The notes below the pieces were generated by a model. The model was given only the letters and a program-made list of their open reading frames with translations, was not told where the DNA came from and ran no database searches. 64,000 bases of DNA from Hydrangea macrophylla (taxonomy: Eukaryota > Streptophyta > Magnoliopsida > Cornales > Hydrangeaceae), in contig CM066989.1 in the NCBI GenBank assembly GCA_033977485.1, forward strand, positions 92,833,887 through 92,897,886, written 5' to 3'. Positions 34,419-46,525 of the stretch are shown here, in pieces. The translations under genes were made by a program, and so were the position numbers. Position 1 is the first letter of the stretch. Each line of letters begins with the position of its first letter.

Positions 34419-34877
34419 TGCTGTAAATTATGTATACACACATGCATACGGGTCGGGTAAAGGACATACCTTGCGGAATATACCCGATAACGGATCGTCT
34501 TGGCGGCGTTGTTACGAGCCCGGCGATAATGCCCACGAATTGCTGCTCTTTAGTGCTTCCGTGTACGCTCTTGTGTTTCGAACGGGTCGTGAGAGTGCCT
34601 ACTAGAGACACCCCCTTTGTATCCACGTGCTAAATCCCAATCCCTAGTGTGATTTGGCTAGCGAGAGAAAGTAACCGAGAGAGAGAGAGGGAGACTTTTG
34701 TTGTGTGTAGAGAGTTGTGTTTATGTGTGTTATACACATATATATATATACACACACATATACATGCCCTAGGACTCCAAGTTATAATCCACATAGGATT
34801 TCTTGGACCCTAAGCTAAGCCTGTTGGACCCGGTCCAAGATTTTGTGGGTGACCCATAACCCACAAAAATGCTAACA
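34419..34877 (-). mobile_element. Copia-type 3' LTR with polypurine tract
   Basis: On the minus strand GTGGGTGAGTGGGAGA directly precedes TGTTAGCATTTTTGTGGG. The LTR contains stacked CTCTCTCTC and a TATATATATA run and probably ends ...TTTACAGCA at 34419. The left boundary is inferred from a TG dinucleotide only. Confidence 0.55.
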
Positions 34878-36519
34878 TCTCCCACTCACCCACATATATA
34901 GGGCTTTGTGCTAAAACAAAATCTCTCAGATTCCAACTTTCATCATCTCCTCATACGGGAAGTAGAACGTGCGACCTCACGAAAAGAAACGTACGGCGAC
35001 AGGAGCTGAGATGCTAAGTCAATCACATAACTAGCAAAACGCATCACTCGGAAGCTTCTCGTGTATTTACCCAGACATGTTCAACCACACCGGATCTAGC
35101 AGTCTTAATCCCTCAGAAAGCAGTGCTACACCCCCAAATATGTAATGTACCCATGACACTCAGTACGTATACGATTGTCGCTGGCCAGCTAATGAGTCAC
35201 AAAACATGGTGTGTTATCGAAGAGTCTTCCCTGCCTACTAATGTCAATCCAACTAACTAGACCGCTTTCCTAGACGTGCCCCATAGGACGATATTTGTCT
35301 CTTCGTCCCAGTATGGTACGCTAAAGTAGCGTCATCAAAGTACCCATTTGAAAGCCTGAGAATCACATAACATAAATAATTACGTTTGGGCAAAAATTAC
35401 TATGGATTCGAGTTGAAAATATTGGTTCCCTCTACCATATTTGAAAGGAATCCGCCAGCAACCTGATACACCGCGAATAGTATGACTCGATGGGAAGCCA
35501 TATACTATCCATCATTTGTTCAGATAGACAATTGCCTTTTAATTTTACTATCCAAGCAATGTACTTTGCCTAATAAAATTAAACTGCTGACTTGCTTTGG
35601 TCCTATAAATAATAACAGTGACTCAGATGGAGAGGATATTATTATTTATAGCTAAGTGTATACCATTACTTAATTCTAGGTCAAGAGTTCCATGAGGAAC
35701 ACCTCTGATGGAGAGGTGACCCACACCAACAATCACCCAAAATATTCTTTTAAAGAAGTTTGTACTGATGATTCCATGATCAACTACATCCGATAGGGAG
35801 GATGACACTAGAGCCATCACACAAAATTAATCATATCATCTACAAACCAGTGATGGAGACCATGGGATTTATACTTGATAAATTCCCTCTCCCACTTAGA
35901 ATTTTAAAAAAATTTGAGGGTTATAATTTTTTTAGAAAAACTTTTTAATTTAATTAATAAAAAATAATGGAATACTTGACAAGGATTAATTCATCCTTAC
36001 TTGTGAAACCCACATGTGTAGATAATAAAATTATTCTATTATCATGATTTTAGAAAATAAGTACTTATGTTTTCAAATTATGGAATTAGTTTTATTTCTA
36101 AATACACATGTAGTTGTCCATCATTTTAAATTAATATAAATTAAACATGCAACTAGACATCTGAAATAGGTCTAGGAACAATTATCCATGTTGTCCTATT
36201 CATTAAACATAAAACAAGAATAATCATTCAATCACACATAAATAAGGAAACCACAATAAAATAGGAATTCCACTATTATGGTCAAGCTGCAACTCTTGTG
36301 AAGAAATCTTCATTAAACCCGATTAGCTCTATGTCGCCACTACGCAACGGGGGTCGAGCTGCCCGGTCAGCTCGCGGGGATCCGATTTACCATCAGCAAC
36401 TGCCTTCCAGAACTATTTTCTGAAACAGCCTTCAAAAATTGCCTCCAGATTGCTTTCTGAAACTGCTTGTAAACTGTCTTCATGAACTGTCTTCACGGAT
36501 TTACTTGAGATATATTACA

Positions 36520-36700
36520 CAAACCCTATGCCTCCATAAAGGAGTTCACATGCTATTTCTTTACAGTAAATTAACCACACATCAATCAAGCGTGGGATCC
36601 AAAACACACAAATCCTATGCCTCCATAAAGGAGTTCACATGCTATATTAAAACAGCAAAATTAACTACGGATAAAACCATCGTGGGATCCAATCACACAA
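36520..36700. repeat. Tandem duplication, about 95-bp unit
   Basis: CCTATGCCTCCATAAAGGAG plus TTCACATGCTAT and a CGTGGGATCCAA end occur twice, at about 36524 and 36613. Confidence 0.85.
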
Positions 36701-36844
36701 AATCCGTGACCATAATAGTGGAATAAGAATGCTGCAAAACAAGGGTTAGCACAGTTCTACGTTCTATCCATCCATCAAAACACGCATAAGATCTGTTTTA
36801 TTGGATAATATGGTTGCGTCCAACCCATACGCAGAATTAATGTT

Positions 36845-36857
36845 GCTTTGATACCAC
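36845..36857 (-). other. Primer binding site, initiator Met-tRNA type
   Basis: Minus-strand GTGGTATCAAAGC follows directly after the LTR end CCTAACA. Confidence 0.8.
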
Positions 36858-38178
36858 TGTTAGGAAACTGTGTTCCCAGAATCCATTGACAGCGCGTATA
36901 AGTTGGTATTGCAAAAAAATTACGTGAAAACTACGATAACCCTACAAGGGCGGAACTAGGGTTACCTTAAAATGCTAAAATGGATTGCTGTAGTAGACGA
37001 ATCGAGAACACGGGCTCGATAACAGCTCACGATCTTCTACCGTATTCCTTTGCTGCCAGAATATCGAACTGAGTGTGGGCTCTTTCGAAATCCTTTCTGT
37101 TTTCTGTTCTCCCTCTTTTACGCTCCCTTTTCTATTCCGAGTTATAATTCTCTATATAGAAAAACGGTAACTGAGGAGAGAGCCAAATCAGCATATATAT
37201 AGGCTACGATAGGGACCATAAGAAGTCAATAAGGAATAGGCTTCCTTATGGAATTAGGAAACCCTAATTCGAACTGAATCAGATTCCTATTTCCATAAAT
37301 TATAATTCATACCACTAAAGAATTATAATTGCACTCCTACCCTTATCTCAAAAATATATTTCGAGCTCCATGTTATTAAATGCTTATTATCTCCCCATGT
37401 TAAGATTACAGATATCTATTAATTAAATATAATTACTGACAATCATATTTAATTAATTTCTTAAAATTCCTTGAGATCCTCTGCTTAACTTATCTAATAT
37501 GTTAGATACAAAATCCACCTGCAGGGTTTGACATAATCAAAACTTATAAGCTTTCTCAAGGGGATATCATCAATTCCAAAATTGAGACATGGATTCCATC
37601 ATTAATTAATATCCACCACACAATTAATATTGCCACCCAATCCAATGAGATATTGACCCATTTAAGGATCTCACCCTTTTAGAGATCAAAGTGTAAATAA
37701 CAAATGTACGTGTCTACAAATTAACTTAGGATTTAGAGCATAAGCACTCATAATTGCCATGAGGTATTAATTATCTTATAAGTCAGTATAAAGATAATTA
37801 CCCCAAGTCAGTCCCGTTTAATACACAAAATGTACCAACATAGTGAGTTGAAACTATACCGTTTTCCGTAGTCAAGACAAACCTACTACAACACCATGTT
37901 GCAGTCCTACCGATGGTGTGTCCAATCCCATCTAAGACTGTAAACCAAAATCTTACATTCTATAATATCTGATGGCCTGATCTTCCGTGTGTAAGCCGAA
38001 CTCTACACACCAAACCACCTACTATATAGAATGAGAGACACACATGCATAATATTAAATAAATAATATAATACAAACCTTGCCCACACAGATTCTCATAA
38101 AAAATGGATTAACTGATTTTATTAAATGAATAATAAATCAACTACATAAAGCATGGCTTTTAGTATATATCCCTAACA
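36858..38178 (-). mobile_element. 5' LTR, 1.32 kb, copia-like
   Basis: On the minus strand it starts TGTTAGGGATATATACTAAA and ends GTTTCCTAACA, next to a primer site. A closely related copy in plus orientation is the solo LTR at 54213-55552. It inserted into a gypsy integrase sequence. The pentamer ggaat follows at 38179; the partner LTR was not found in the window. Confidence 0.85.
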
Positions 38179-38550
38179 GGAATGATGTCGTTTGAAGCTT
38201 TGTATGGAAGACCTTGTCGATCGCTGTTATGTTGGGCCAAAGTCGGAGACAATCAACTTCTTGGCCCAGAATGGTTCGGAAAACTAATGAGAAGATTCAA
38301 GTGGTAAAAGAGAAGATGAAGATGGCACACACTAGACACATGGGCTATGCTGACAAGCAACACAAAGACTTAGAGTTTCAAGTCAGAGATCACGTACTAC
38401 TCAAAGTTTCTCCAGTTTGAGGTATCGTGAGATTTGGTCAGAAGAGAGGGTAGCTATCGCCGCAATTCATTGAACCATTTGAGATCCTGGAGCGTGTTGG
38501 AAAAGTCGCCTATAGACTTGTATTGCCACTAGCGGTGCAAGTCGGATGGA
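38179..38550 (+). pseudogene. Ty3/gypsy integrase C-terminal fragment
   Basis: Reads [65 protein letters not shown], then FIEPFEILERVGKVAYRLVL, with frame breaks and stops near 38418. This is the integrase C-terminal region of chromovirus-type gypsy elements. Its upstream part was separated by the LTR insertion at 36858-38178. Confidence 0.85.
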
Positions 38551-39029
38551 ACGGATCAGAAATAGGCCTTTTAGAAAAAAATTTGAAAATTTCAGAATTC
38601 CAAAATGTGTTTCGATTCTGATTCCGATTTCGAAAATTCAGAATTTTCATTTTTCCATCCTGATTCTGAATTTTCGAAATTCTTGGAACTCAGAATATTT
38701 CAAAAAATTTTGAAGTTTTTTCATAATTTTGGGAATTTTTTTTATGTAAGCTACTATATACACACACTCGGGCAGGCAGAGAGAAGAAGACGAAAGGAAG
38801 ACAGAGAGGAGATAAAAACCAAAGGAAGAAAATAAGGAGAAGAGAGAGAGAGGAACAACACCCGCGGCCACCCGCGAGCTCACCGAGTCACCGGCATCAC
38901 CGAACTTTAACGATGAGTGCCTATACTCACTTAGTAGCATAGATATGTTCGTATATATTTGTTTCGGCAAGAAAGAATGGACCCCGAACGTGCGAGGAAG
39001 GTCCAGTTCAGGTTGAGAAGAAAACCACT
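38551..39029. other. Spacer with GAAAATTCAGAATTTTC-type repeats
   Basis: TCAGAATTTTCA/TTTCGAAATTC words recur at 38585-38720, and a GAGAGAGAG-rich stretch is at 38780-38855. No gene was recognised. Confidence 0.4.
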
Positions 39030-39196
39030 TCTCAATCGATCGAACTGGTTTTGAATGATTGAACACATACCAACTTCAATCGATTGAACTTAGTTCAATC
39101 GATTGAATTTCACCTTTATCAATCAATCAAAATGACTTCAATCAATCGAACTTAGCTATACCTCAATCGATTGAAAGGACTTCAATAGATTGAACA
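39030..39196. repeat. Cluster of TTCAATCGATTGAA palindromes
   Basis: Seven perfect or near-perfect copies of the 14-bp palindrome TTCAATCGATTGAA lie within 170 bases, about 20-25 bases apart. The spacers are not conserved. Confidence 0.85.
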
Positions 39197-40508
39197 TGTC
39201 AGAATATTATTATCATGCTCTGGTTATTGGTACATTATGAACAGTTTAAGCTATTTTATATCATGAGCTGATAGTTAAAGTTGTATTAGAATAATACACA
39301 CGTTGAATAATGGGCCTAAGGCATTAACCAGTGGAACCATTGGATAATGATAATATAATATGGTTAATCAGATTGATAAGCTGACGTTCATATTAGTGGA
39401 TCTATCGATCGCTGAGGTCGATACTATTCGTGATTGAGTGCGGGATTGCGGTCGTGAAGATCAGACACCATGTCATTTTTAGGAGATTACGTGATAGAGG
39501 ACTACGTATCAAGTTTGATTTAGTAGGGCTTGTTGGCCAGCGTATTGGGTTTGTGGCCTTAAACCATTACTTTATGTATAAGACATTGACATTTTAATAT
39601 ATTATATCAGCTTTACATTTCATTATGTATGTTTCTTTCATGAGATGATTGTTAATCCTTAAGTAGCATAGTAAGTAATTCATGTGTGTATGAGATACAT
39701 ACAAGTGAGATACGAATTACTATTCTTTGATATGTAGAATTTGTCATAATAGATGATGAGACTAGATACCTTATTAGGTCTACAGTGTAGCATGATTAAC
39801 TACCATTGGATGGAGTGATGAATCTCAATCACTAGAGTATAACTCTGAGTTAGTATGCTAGTGCTTATAATGCATTGACGGACCTGAGTTTTCCTGTTGA
39901 CACTTAAGATTGTCAACAGTTGATAGGAACTCATAACTTGTATAAGGTACGTGTTCTCAATCTTGAGACAATTATGAACATAGACAATGGATATGGCTGC
40001 TTTGATTTACCAATCAGTGAGGTCTATAAAAGATCAACACCTGGGTATCTTGGATATGTCATGTTCGTAGGGTTGTGAACATATATTGTCAAGATAGAAT
40101 CTACCCTCTAACAAAGAATAAGCATTCCCTTGAAAATGTCACCAAGTTGATTACTGAGAATTGCAGTCTTGTTGATAAGTAGTTATCAACATGTTTGGTA
40201 ATCATGAGAGGTGCATGGGACTCAAGGAATGGAAAATGTAATCATCATTCAGGTTGACAGTATAGTTATCCAACTACCTGAATATGATTATGAATGCTGA
40301 CGGTAGAGGGACATTAGTACACCATACAAGTCTAGATATCGCTTCGAATTTGTTGCAATGAGCTGCACCTTATTTATCTGCTTGAATTAGTCAAAATCAC
40401 TTCGATGTGGAACTTAATTGCTGTGATCTTCAAGTTTTTTTGAATTTGTTTTGGAACTTGGTTGGCCTCCTAGTTTTGTTTGACCAACTGTTTGCAATTT
40501 TCACCAAA
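39197..40508. other. No gene seen; LTR-like non-coding sequence
   Basis: AT-rich sequence without recognised coding potential. Its character resembles retrotransposon LTR DNA, but no terminus was located. Confidence 0.3.
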
Positions 40509-40517
40509 GAGTGGTCC

Positions 40518-40688
40518 TTTGAAGCACGAACACGGATACGACACGACACAGACACACCGACAAGACAAAATCCTAAAATATTGCACGTCGACACTCTAGG
40601 AAAAGTGTCCACGAAGTGTCATGTCCGTGTGTCAGACATGATAAGACACTTAGCACGTTACCTTCTTACAAGTGTCCGTACTTCCTAG
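40518..40688. mobile_element. MITE with 9-bp TSD
   Basis: Ends TTTGAAGCACGAACAC and, inverted, CTAGGAAGTACGGACAC, flanked by gagtggtcc on both sides (40509-40517, 40689-40697). An 8-bp reading, agtggtcc, is also possible, which would suit hAT; 9 bp would suit Mutator-like elements. Confidence 0.82.
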
Positions 40689-40697
40689 GAGTGGTCC

Positions 40698-41385
40698 AAC
40701 GAAATGACTTTATGTCAACTTTCATTGTTGCCTTCAAAGCTACCTCATCTCTCTCCTAGCTCCATGAACACCTCTATTCACCATAATAGCTGCAACACAT
40801 TAGGTAACAAACCTTAACCTCCTTTAAACAACAGAGACTCAGCATCAAAATCCCAATCACTTCTCCAACATTCCTTAAGCTTCCTTAGGCAATGTGAGCT
40901 CAAACAATCATAGATTTCCCATTCACATGCATTTAGCTTCCTTTTCCAGATGAGAGGGACCTCCTTTTGAACAAACCTCCTTGTGTAGCCTTGTGCACTT
41001 ACCACTAGTTATCGAGACTGCCATGCAAAGTTGTCTCACTTTTAGGAGACAAAAAGTTTGCACTTAGCCAAATGACCACCACGTGGCATAGAATCCAGGA
41101 CCATGAAATAATTTCTCCTAATTATCAGGCGGTTGGGCCTCTCCTATCTAGCTTCTCACCTATTTCGAATATCATCCCCCTAGTTTTGGGGGCTCTAAAA
41201 AAATATCTCCTTTTCTTTTATAGATGGATCTAATTCTGAATCACTCAAGAAATTAGCCCTTTCCTATGCAAATTGAACCTTTGAATCACATCATTTCCAC
41301 CAGAATGTTTAATTTCTTTACCATGGGAATGAATTTGAATTACTCTTGCTTTTTTAATTAGACAATTAATCGCATGAAAAGATCT
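40698..41385. other. Unassigned sequence, no gene supported
   Basis: A 63-codon minus-strand frame at 40814-41005 has a protein-like composition but no motif I recognise, so it is not called. Confidence 0.3.
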
Positions 41386-41388
41386 TTA

Positions 41389-41698
41389 GGACGTTTGGTA
41401 ACATTGTGATTTTTGCTTTTCAGTTTTTTTTTTTTTCATTATTTTGAAAACAAGAACCAAAAACGTGTTTGGTAATCCTTTCCGTTTTTTAAACAAAAAC
41501 TGAAAATGAATTTGGTGATCGTTTCCATTTTTTTCTTTTTCTTTCTTGAAAACGACAACGAGATTGGGCCAATAAACGGGAAAAAAAAAAGTGGTTTTCA
41601 GTTTTAGTTTTCGTTTTTATAAAAAGAAATCAAACTAGTGTTTGTTTTTAGAATCAGAATTTAGAAAAATGAAACTGAAAATGTTACCAAATGGGACC
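41389..41698. mobile_element. Tourist-like MITE, TTA duplication
   Basis: Ends GGACGTTTGGTAACATTGTG and, inverted, GGTCCCATTTGGTAACATTT, flanked by TTA (41386-41388, 41699-41701). The interior has repeated TTTTCAGTTTTT and GTTTGGTAATC segments. Confidence 0.85.
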
Positions 41699-41872
41699 TT
41701 AGTTGCCATTATTATTTCAAATTTGATAACCTACTCTCACTTTCTTTTCGGTGAAGAATCTGGTATAGTTATTTGCTTAATTTCTGTGTCTCTTTTTCTA
41801 CTGGAGGTTAGAGAAAATGTTAAACGTATTGAATTGTGCTTGACATTATTGAGATTTTGTTTTTCAACGCAG

Positions 41873-41966
41873 TCAAAGCAAGCAAAATGCAGACTTAGAC
41901 AACCTGGTATTGTCATTTGTCCCTTTGGAGTATGCTAAAGTGATGAAGAAGCACTTCTGTGGTTAG
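41873..41966 (+). CDS. Possible terminal exon of an unidentified gene
   Basis: A good acceptor (TTTTGTTTTTCAACGCAG) is followed by a short frame NADLDNLVLSFVPLEYAKVM and KKHFCG, then a stop at 41964-41966. The composition looks like a real protein end, but I do not recognise the family and could not place upstream exons. The nearest upstream sequence is a Tourist MITE. It may be a gene fragment carried along with repeats. Confidence 0.25.
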
Positions 41967-42390
41967 AACATTGGGAGGCCTCTGTAGAAGCTCAATTTCT
42001 ATCTTTCAGAACTCTTAAAAAGTCAAAAAAAAAAAAAAAAAAAAGAGTTTGGACCATATTTCTATTGCTAGGTTATTATAGCCATGGTTAATTGGAAAAT
42101 TAGCATTTTTTGACAATATGAAATCTATGCAGATATAATAATAATTCTAGTGTTGATGACTGAATTTTTTTCCCTTCTAAAATTCAATTATAATGAGACT
42201 TTCACTCGATGCTTTTACCATTCATAAACTATAGTTCTTTCCAATCTAGTTTATTTTAAAGATTTTGTGTGAATAGTTCATGTATTTCTTGATAAATGTC
42301 GGTGTATGATGCATTAACTAGCATGTGACCAAGGGCTTGATTGATAATGCAATTAAGTGCTTAAAAATTTCAGTACTTTTTTTGGGGAGG

Positions 42391-42590
42391 GCCTTGAACT
42401 CTGACCGTTTTTCTCTAACACTCTCTAAATTTTAAAACTGAATAGACTCACCCCCTGAACTATCCAAAATTGAACAAACTCACTCATTGAAGAATGAGTT
42501 TTAGAGTCAACAAATGATATTTTAGGGGGTGAGTTTGTTTAGTTTTAAAGTGTAGGGGGTGTTAGTGAAAAACGGTCATAGTTTAGGGGT
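42391..42590. mobile_element. Foldback MITE, about 200 bp
   Basis: The left arm (ctctgaccgtttttctctaa, cactctc, gactcaccccctgaa) pairs with the right arm (ggggtgagttt, gggggtgttagtgaaaaacg, gtcatag). The ends are approximate. Confidence 0.75.
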
Positions 42591-42599
42591 ATTATTGTA

Positions 42600-43124
42600 A
42601 TTTACCCTCTCTTTTTTTTTTGGTTTTTTTTTTCTAAGTGTGTTTGATAATGTATTAGGACTCACCACTAAACTTAAAAGTAGTCGAAAATCTGCTGAAA
42701 AGGGAACTACTATGTACACTGCTAATTTTGCTATATACACCACTCAACTTTATAAAAGTGAAAATTTTTAGAAGAAAAATTATTAGAATAAAGGAATTTG
42801 GGTGTACGTAGCAAATACGCGGGTGTACATAGCAATTCCCGGTGAAAATTGAATTAAAAAGATTCTACCAAAAGCTCTCAACTAAAAGAAAAATAAATTA
42901 GAAAGAATAAAAATCAATAAAACAAAAATCCACGAAACAAAACAGATAAGATACTGTTAATTTAAAATTACATGAATCATAGAGTATAATTTCAAATTTT
43001 TACCTGATAAATAAATTCACATCACAAGATCCGATAGTACACTTGAGCATTTTCCATGCTGTGTTTATTAGAAAGAATAAAAGTACAAAGACCAAAAACA
43101 ACTTGCCTAAACAGAAGAACCAGT
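42600..43124. other. 3' flank of the transporter gene, no gene seen
   Basis: AT-rich. The 100 bases next to 43125 would be 3' UTR of the minus-strand gene. A small inverted pair GTGTACGTAGCAA/GTGTACATAGCAA at about 42800-42835 was noted. Confidence 0.4.
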
Positions 43125-46100
43125 TTAAACTTCAAGCTTTCCTTCACATGATACCTCCTCAGTCTCACCTCCCTTCACCGCAATCCCACCATCATCCAAC
43201 CCTTTCACCGGGGAACCCTTCTCACTATAATCCTCTCTCACATGTCCAGCAGCCTTAGCTCCTCCAAAATTACTAACATTCCCAAAAATCAATATCACAC
43301 CGCCCGCAATCCCGATACAAAACGCCACCCCAAATGACCTGTTTATGTTTCCACGACCCATTGATGCAATCGCAAAACCAATACACGTGCCGAGAGCTCT
43401 GACCCACGAGAACCATGCCGCGAATGCCCCTTCTTTCCCGGCCGGGGAACAATCCAATAATAGGACTCGCCCGAAGGCGTGCAGGAGCCCTGCTGCGGTG
43501 CTTTGGACCGCGGCGAAGAGCAGAACATGGCCGCTGTTCCAGTTCTTGATGCGGAAGTAGTATCCGAATCCCGAGGTGAGTGTTGACAGTATGAACCCTA
43601 TTAGCTGCATTTTCACTGCATCTGCTTTAATAAGTTGTTGGATTGGCTGTAGTAATGGGAGAGAGAGTAATGGGAAGATGAAATATGTTAACCATAGATA
43701 TAGTATATTGACTGGTTTGAAGCAGAGTTGTCCTACTAAAAACAGGACCGCACTCATGAATATAGACATTGTGGTGAAGGAAGATAGGAAAACTCCGGCG
43801 AGCGTCCCGGCTGCGTGGGGGTACTTAAGAATAGAGATCACATGGGATTTTGATGGTGGATTTGTATTTGGATTGCCGGGCCTAGTGGCGGTCGCCACGT
43901 GGATTATACCGGCGATCCATTTAAGGCCCGAAAAGATTGAGACAATCCATAAGCTAATGAACTTATTGGAGTGTCTAAGCATGTGATATGTGAAGGCGGA
44001 GATAATGGCTGAGCCGAGACAACCGAAGGCCGTGGCATAGAGCGAAAGCCAGCTGGCAACCGCTCGTCTGTCTGGGAATTGTGATTTTCGGATTGGGGAG
44101 CCGACGAATCCCCGGACCATGAGGCCAAGGTGGCGGGAGTGGAAGGCGGCCGCGACGGTGTTGGCCACCACGATGGCAGCGATGTAGGGAGGGAAGATCC
44201 ATGTGGTTTTGAAAAATCCGGCGGGGAGACAGAAGAGGCCACCGGTGGCGATGGCAGCGCCTGCTATGAGCTGTTGGTTGTGGCCATAGTCCAGGTGGAC
44301 AGAGATTTTGCCAAGAATTGGTGCTGCAAGAGCTAGGCCTACCACCCAAGATATTGAAGTCCACTCTAATGGGGAGAGTTTTGAATTGTTGACATTTATT
44401 GACTTGTATGTTAGTCCTTCATACCTGAAATAGAGGTTATAAGTTAGGTTATGTTATAGTCTATTGCAAGAAAACTATGTTCTGTCATTTTAGTTTATAA
44501 TGTAATCAAGATTAGAGATGTATATTAAAGATAACAAATTTCACTCCTATGTAAGCAATGAGATCAGAAAGTTTATACATTACTTTTGTTGTTTAAATTT
44601 GAATTTTGTTTATTTACAATATTTGAATTATATGATATAGTAATGTTTTCAAGTACAAAAGAATGGCCTAGCTTTTGGGTTGATTGACAAAGTTTCTATC
44701 TGAAATCTATTATGTTGCATTGTTAATGGTGTGAAATTTCTATCTTTACCTTGAAATGACTTTGCTTTTGAGGTGATTGACAAAGTTTCTATATGAAATC
44801 TATTATGTTGCATAGTTAATGGTGGGAGATTCCTATCCTTATCTTGATTTTAACAAGTTCTTTATCTCTATCTTGAATGAAGTATGATAATTCTTGGAGT
44901 ATTAAGTTTTGAACTCATGTAAATCCAAAAGTTGGATTGGACGTGGTTACCAAGAAAAACTATCTTGTGAAAAATTATCTTGTCTTGTTCCGATCTAACC
45001 CTTTACAATGCACAGTATTGTCTACTTTGACCAGCAAGAAATTAGTCTCAAGGCATTTTCCCGTTGGCATTTCAACTCAAAAGACTTTTCTAAACTTATT
45101 AACCACCCCTACTTACACCCTAGGTCATCCCTTGACCACAAAGTAGTCAATTTTTTGGAAACATGTCACATCACCTTTGGGTGAAAAGCCTGTGAGACAA
45201 AGACGTGAGACTCGCTTCATGCTGGTGAAAGCAAACAATGTTTTTGTGTCGTGTCGTGTCGTGTCGTGGACGAGTCGGGTGGGGAAATTTAAACTTTGTT
45301 GATTACGAGGTATTGTGTGTATTGATGTGAATTAGTCATAATTAAGATGAACTAAAACGACACTGGTAAAACTTTGGTGGCATGATATGTAGCCTGAATT
45401 TAATGAAGGAAAGAAAAAGAAAATGCTAAGAAAAATACGTATATTTTTTGTTTGATTAGTAAAGAAATTACGAGAAACAGGGTCTAAAAAAAAAAGAGAA
45501 AAGAAAAGGAAAAAAGGTGAAAACTGGATTAAAATTTCAATTTATATGAGATACACACCTTCTTGAGTTCTTTATTATCCTAGAAGTTTTTGATTTTTAA
45601 TATTAGCTAAGCACGTAGGAAAACACTAACAAACTATAACTTCTCTTCTAAATTTTCCTTCCTCTTTCATTCCACACCCAAGAACTGAAAGCTTTCCTCT
45701 TTTGCTTTGTTTGGTTGATAAAGAAATCATTAGAAAATAGCTAGGAAGGAAAAGAATATACAATGAAAACTAAATTTTATGATTTTAAAACTTAAAGAGT
45801 CATTTTACCTTTTAAAATTTTTAATTTTAAAAAATATTTAAGCATGAATTGAAAAACTAGAAATTAAAATATCCTTCTTATTCCTTTCTGCAAAGGAGAT
45901 CAAAAACTTACAGCAGCATTTCCTTTGGACGGAAACCCAAGCCTTTATAAATCTCTCCCCAAACAGATACGAACTCAGCAAAAGAGGAAGAAAAGTGACT
46001 CATAAAATTCAAAAAACTTAATTAGTTTTTCACAATATTTTCCTTTCCTCCCTAGTTTTTTTATTAGTTTCCGAAGTAAATGGTTTTCTCGGTATTTTTT

Positions 46101-46525
46101 TCCTCACTAAATTCATAAACCAAACAGAGGCTAAGAAGAAAGAAGATTAAAAAAACAAAAACTTACAGTTGCATTTCCTTTCGTCTACAACCCAATCCCC
46201 TATCACTCTTTTCCCAACCTTGTGAAGGCTGTGGTGGTACAGACATGATTTGGCTGATGATAAGTGGGAAAACAATGGGAATCAAAACTGTGTGAATGAA
46301 ATATGAGCATAGCTCATAAAAGAACCAACCCAAGACCTCCACTTGGCTTGGCTTTTCTTGAAGCCTTGCATATGCTCCATAAGCCTCCTCAGCCCTCTGA
46401 AGTTTCACTCCCACCCCATGAACATCTGGTGTCTCCATAACTTCCTCATCATCATCATCATCTTCTTTGGATCTTGGCCTTCTCCCAGCTGGTTTGTCTT
46501 GAATCTCAGGTGTCATTTCTGCCAT
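43125..46525 (-). CDS. Multi-pass membrane protein, MFS/ATG22-like, two exons
   Basis: Exon 1 is 46525-46167 (359 nt) and exon 2 is 44424-43125 (1300 nt), together 552 codons plus stop. The donor is CT|GTAAGT and the acceptor TTTCAG|G, with matching phase. Residues 1-60 are hydrophilic with an acidic run (KEDDDDDEEVMETPD). The first membrane segment is VLGWFFYELCSYFIHTVLIP. Exon 2 encodes about ten or eleven further hydrophobic segments (for example VVGLALAAPILGKIS) and an acidic/polar tail ending CEGKLEV. The GWFFYE motif at the first helix and the overall layout suggest a major-facilitator transporter related to ATG22-like vacuolar effluxers. The substrate and exact family are inferred only. 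The length is typical and no stop or frameshift is seen, so the gene is probably functional. The 1.74-kb intron holds a MITE-like foldback and a copy of the donor region. Confidence 0.8.
44679..44830. repeat. Intronic tandem duplication, about 86-bp unit
   Basis: TGATTGACAAAGTTTCTATC plus TGAAATCTATTATGTTGCAT occurs at about 44680 and again at about 44769 with a few differences. Confidence 0.85.
45704..46131. mobile_element. Foldback element in the transporter intron
   Basis: Left GCTTTGTTTGGTTGATAAAG and right, inverted, GCCTCTGTTTGGTTTATGAA are similar ends. The interior is rich in GGAAGGAAAAGAAT-like words in both orientations. It contains the copy of the exon 1 donor region at 45908-45945. 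The target duplication was not resolved. Confidence 0.5.

Larger units (their letters stand above)
34878..36857 (-). other. Internal non-coding region of one or two LTR elements
   Basis: Lies between a polypurine tract at its left edge and a primer site at its right edge, but the two adjoining LTRs are of different families, so at least two elements are joined here. No gag or pol was recognised. A second AAGTGGGAGAGGGAA tract is at about 35887-35901 (minus strand). A 95-bp duplication lies at 36520-36700. Confidence 0.5.

Noticed and set aside
40814..41005. 63-codon minus-strand frame with Trp- and Cys-rich sequence
   Set aside because: Protein-like composition but no motif, no splice context and no promoter; too short to call.
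43345..44364. Several open frames on both strands within the transporter exon
   Set aside because: Shadows of the 552-residue membrane protein frame, which alone has matching splice sites and membrane segments.
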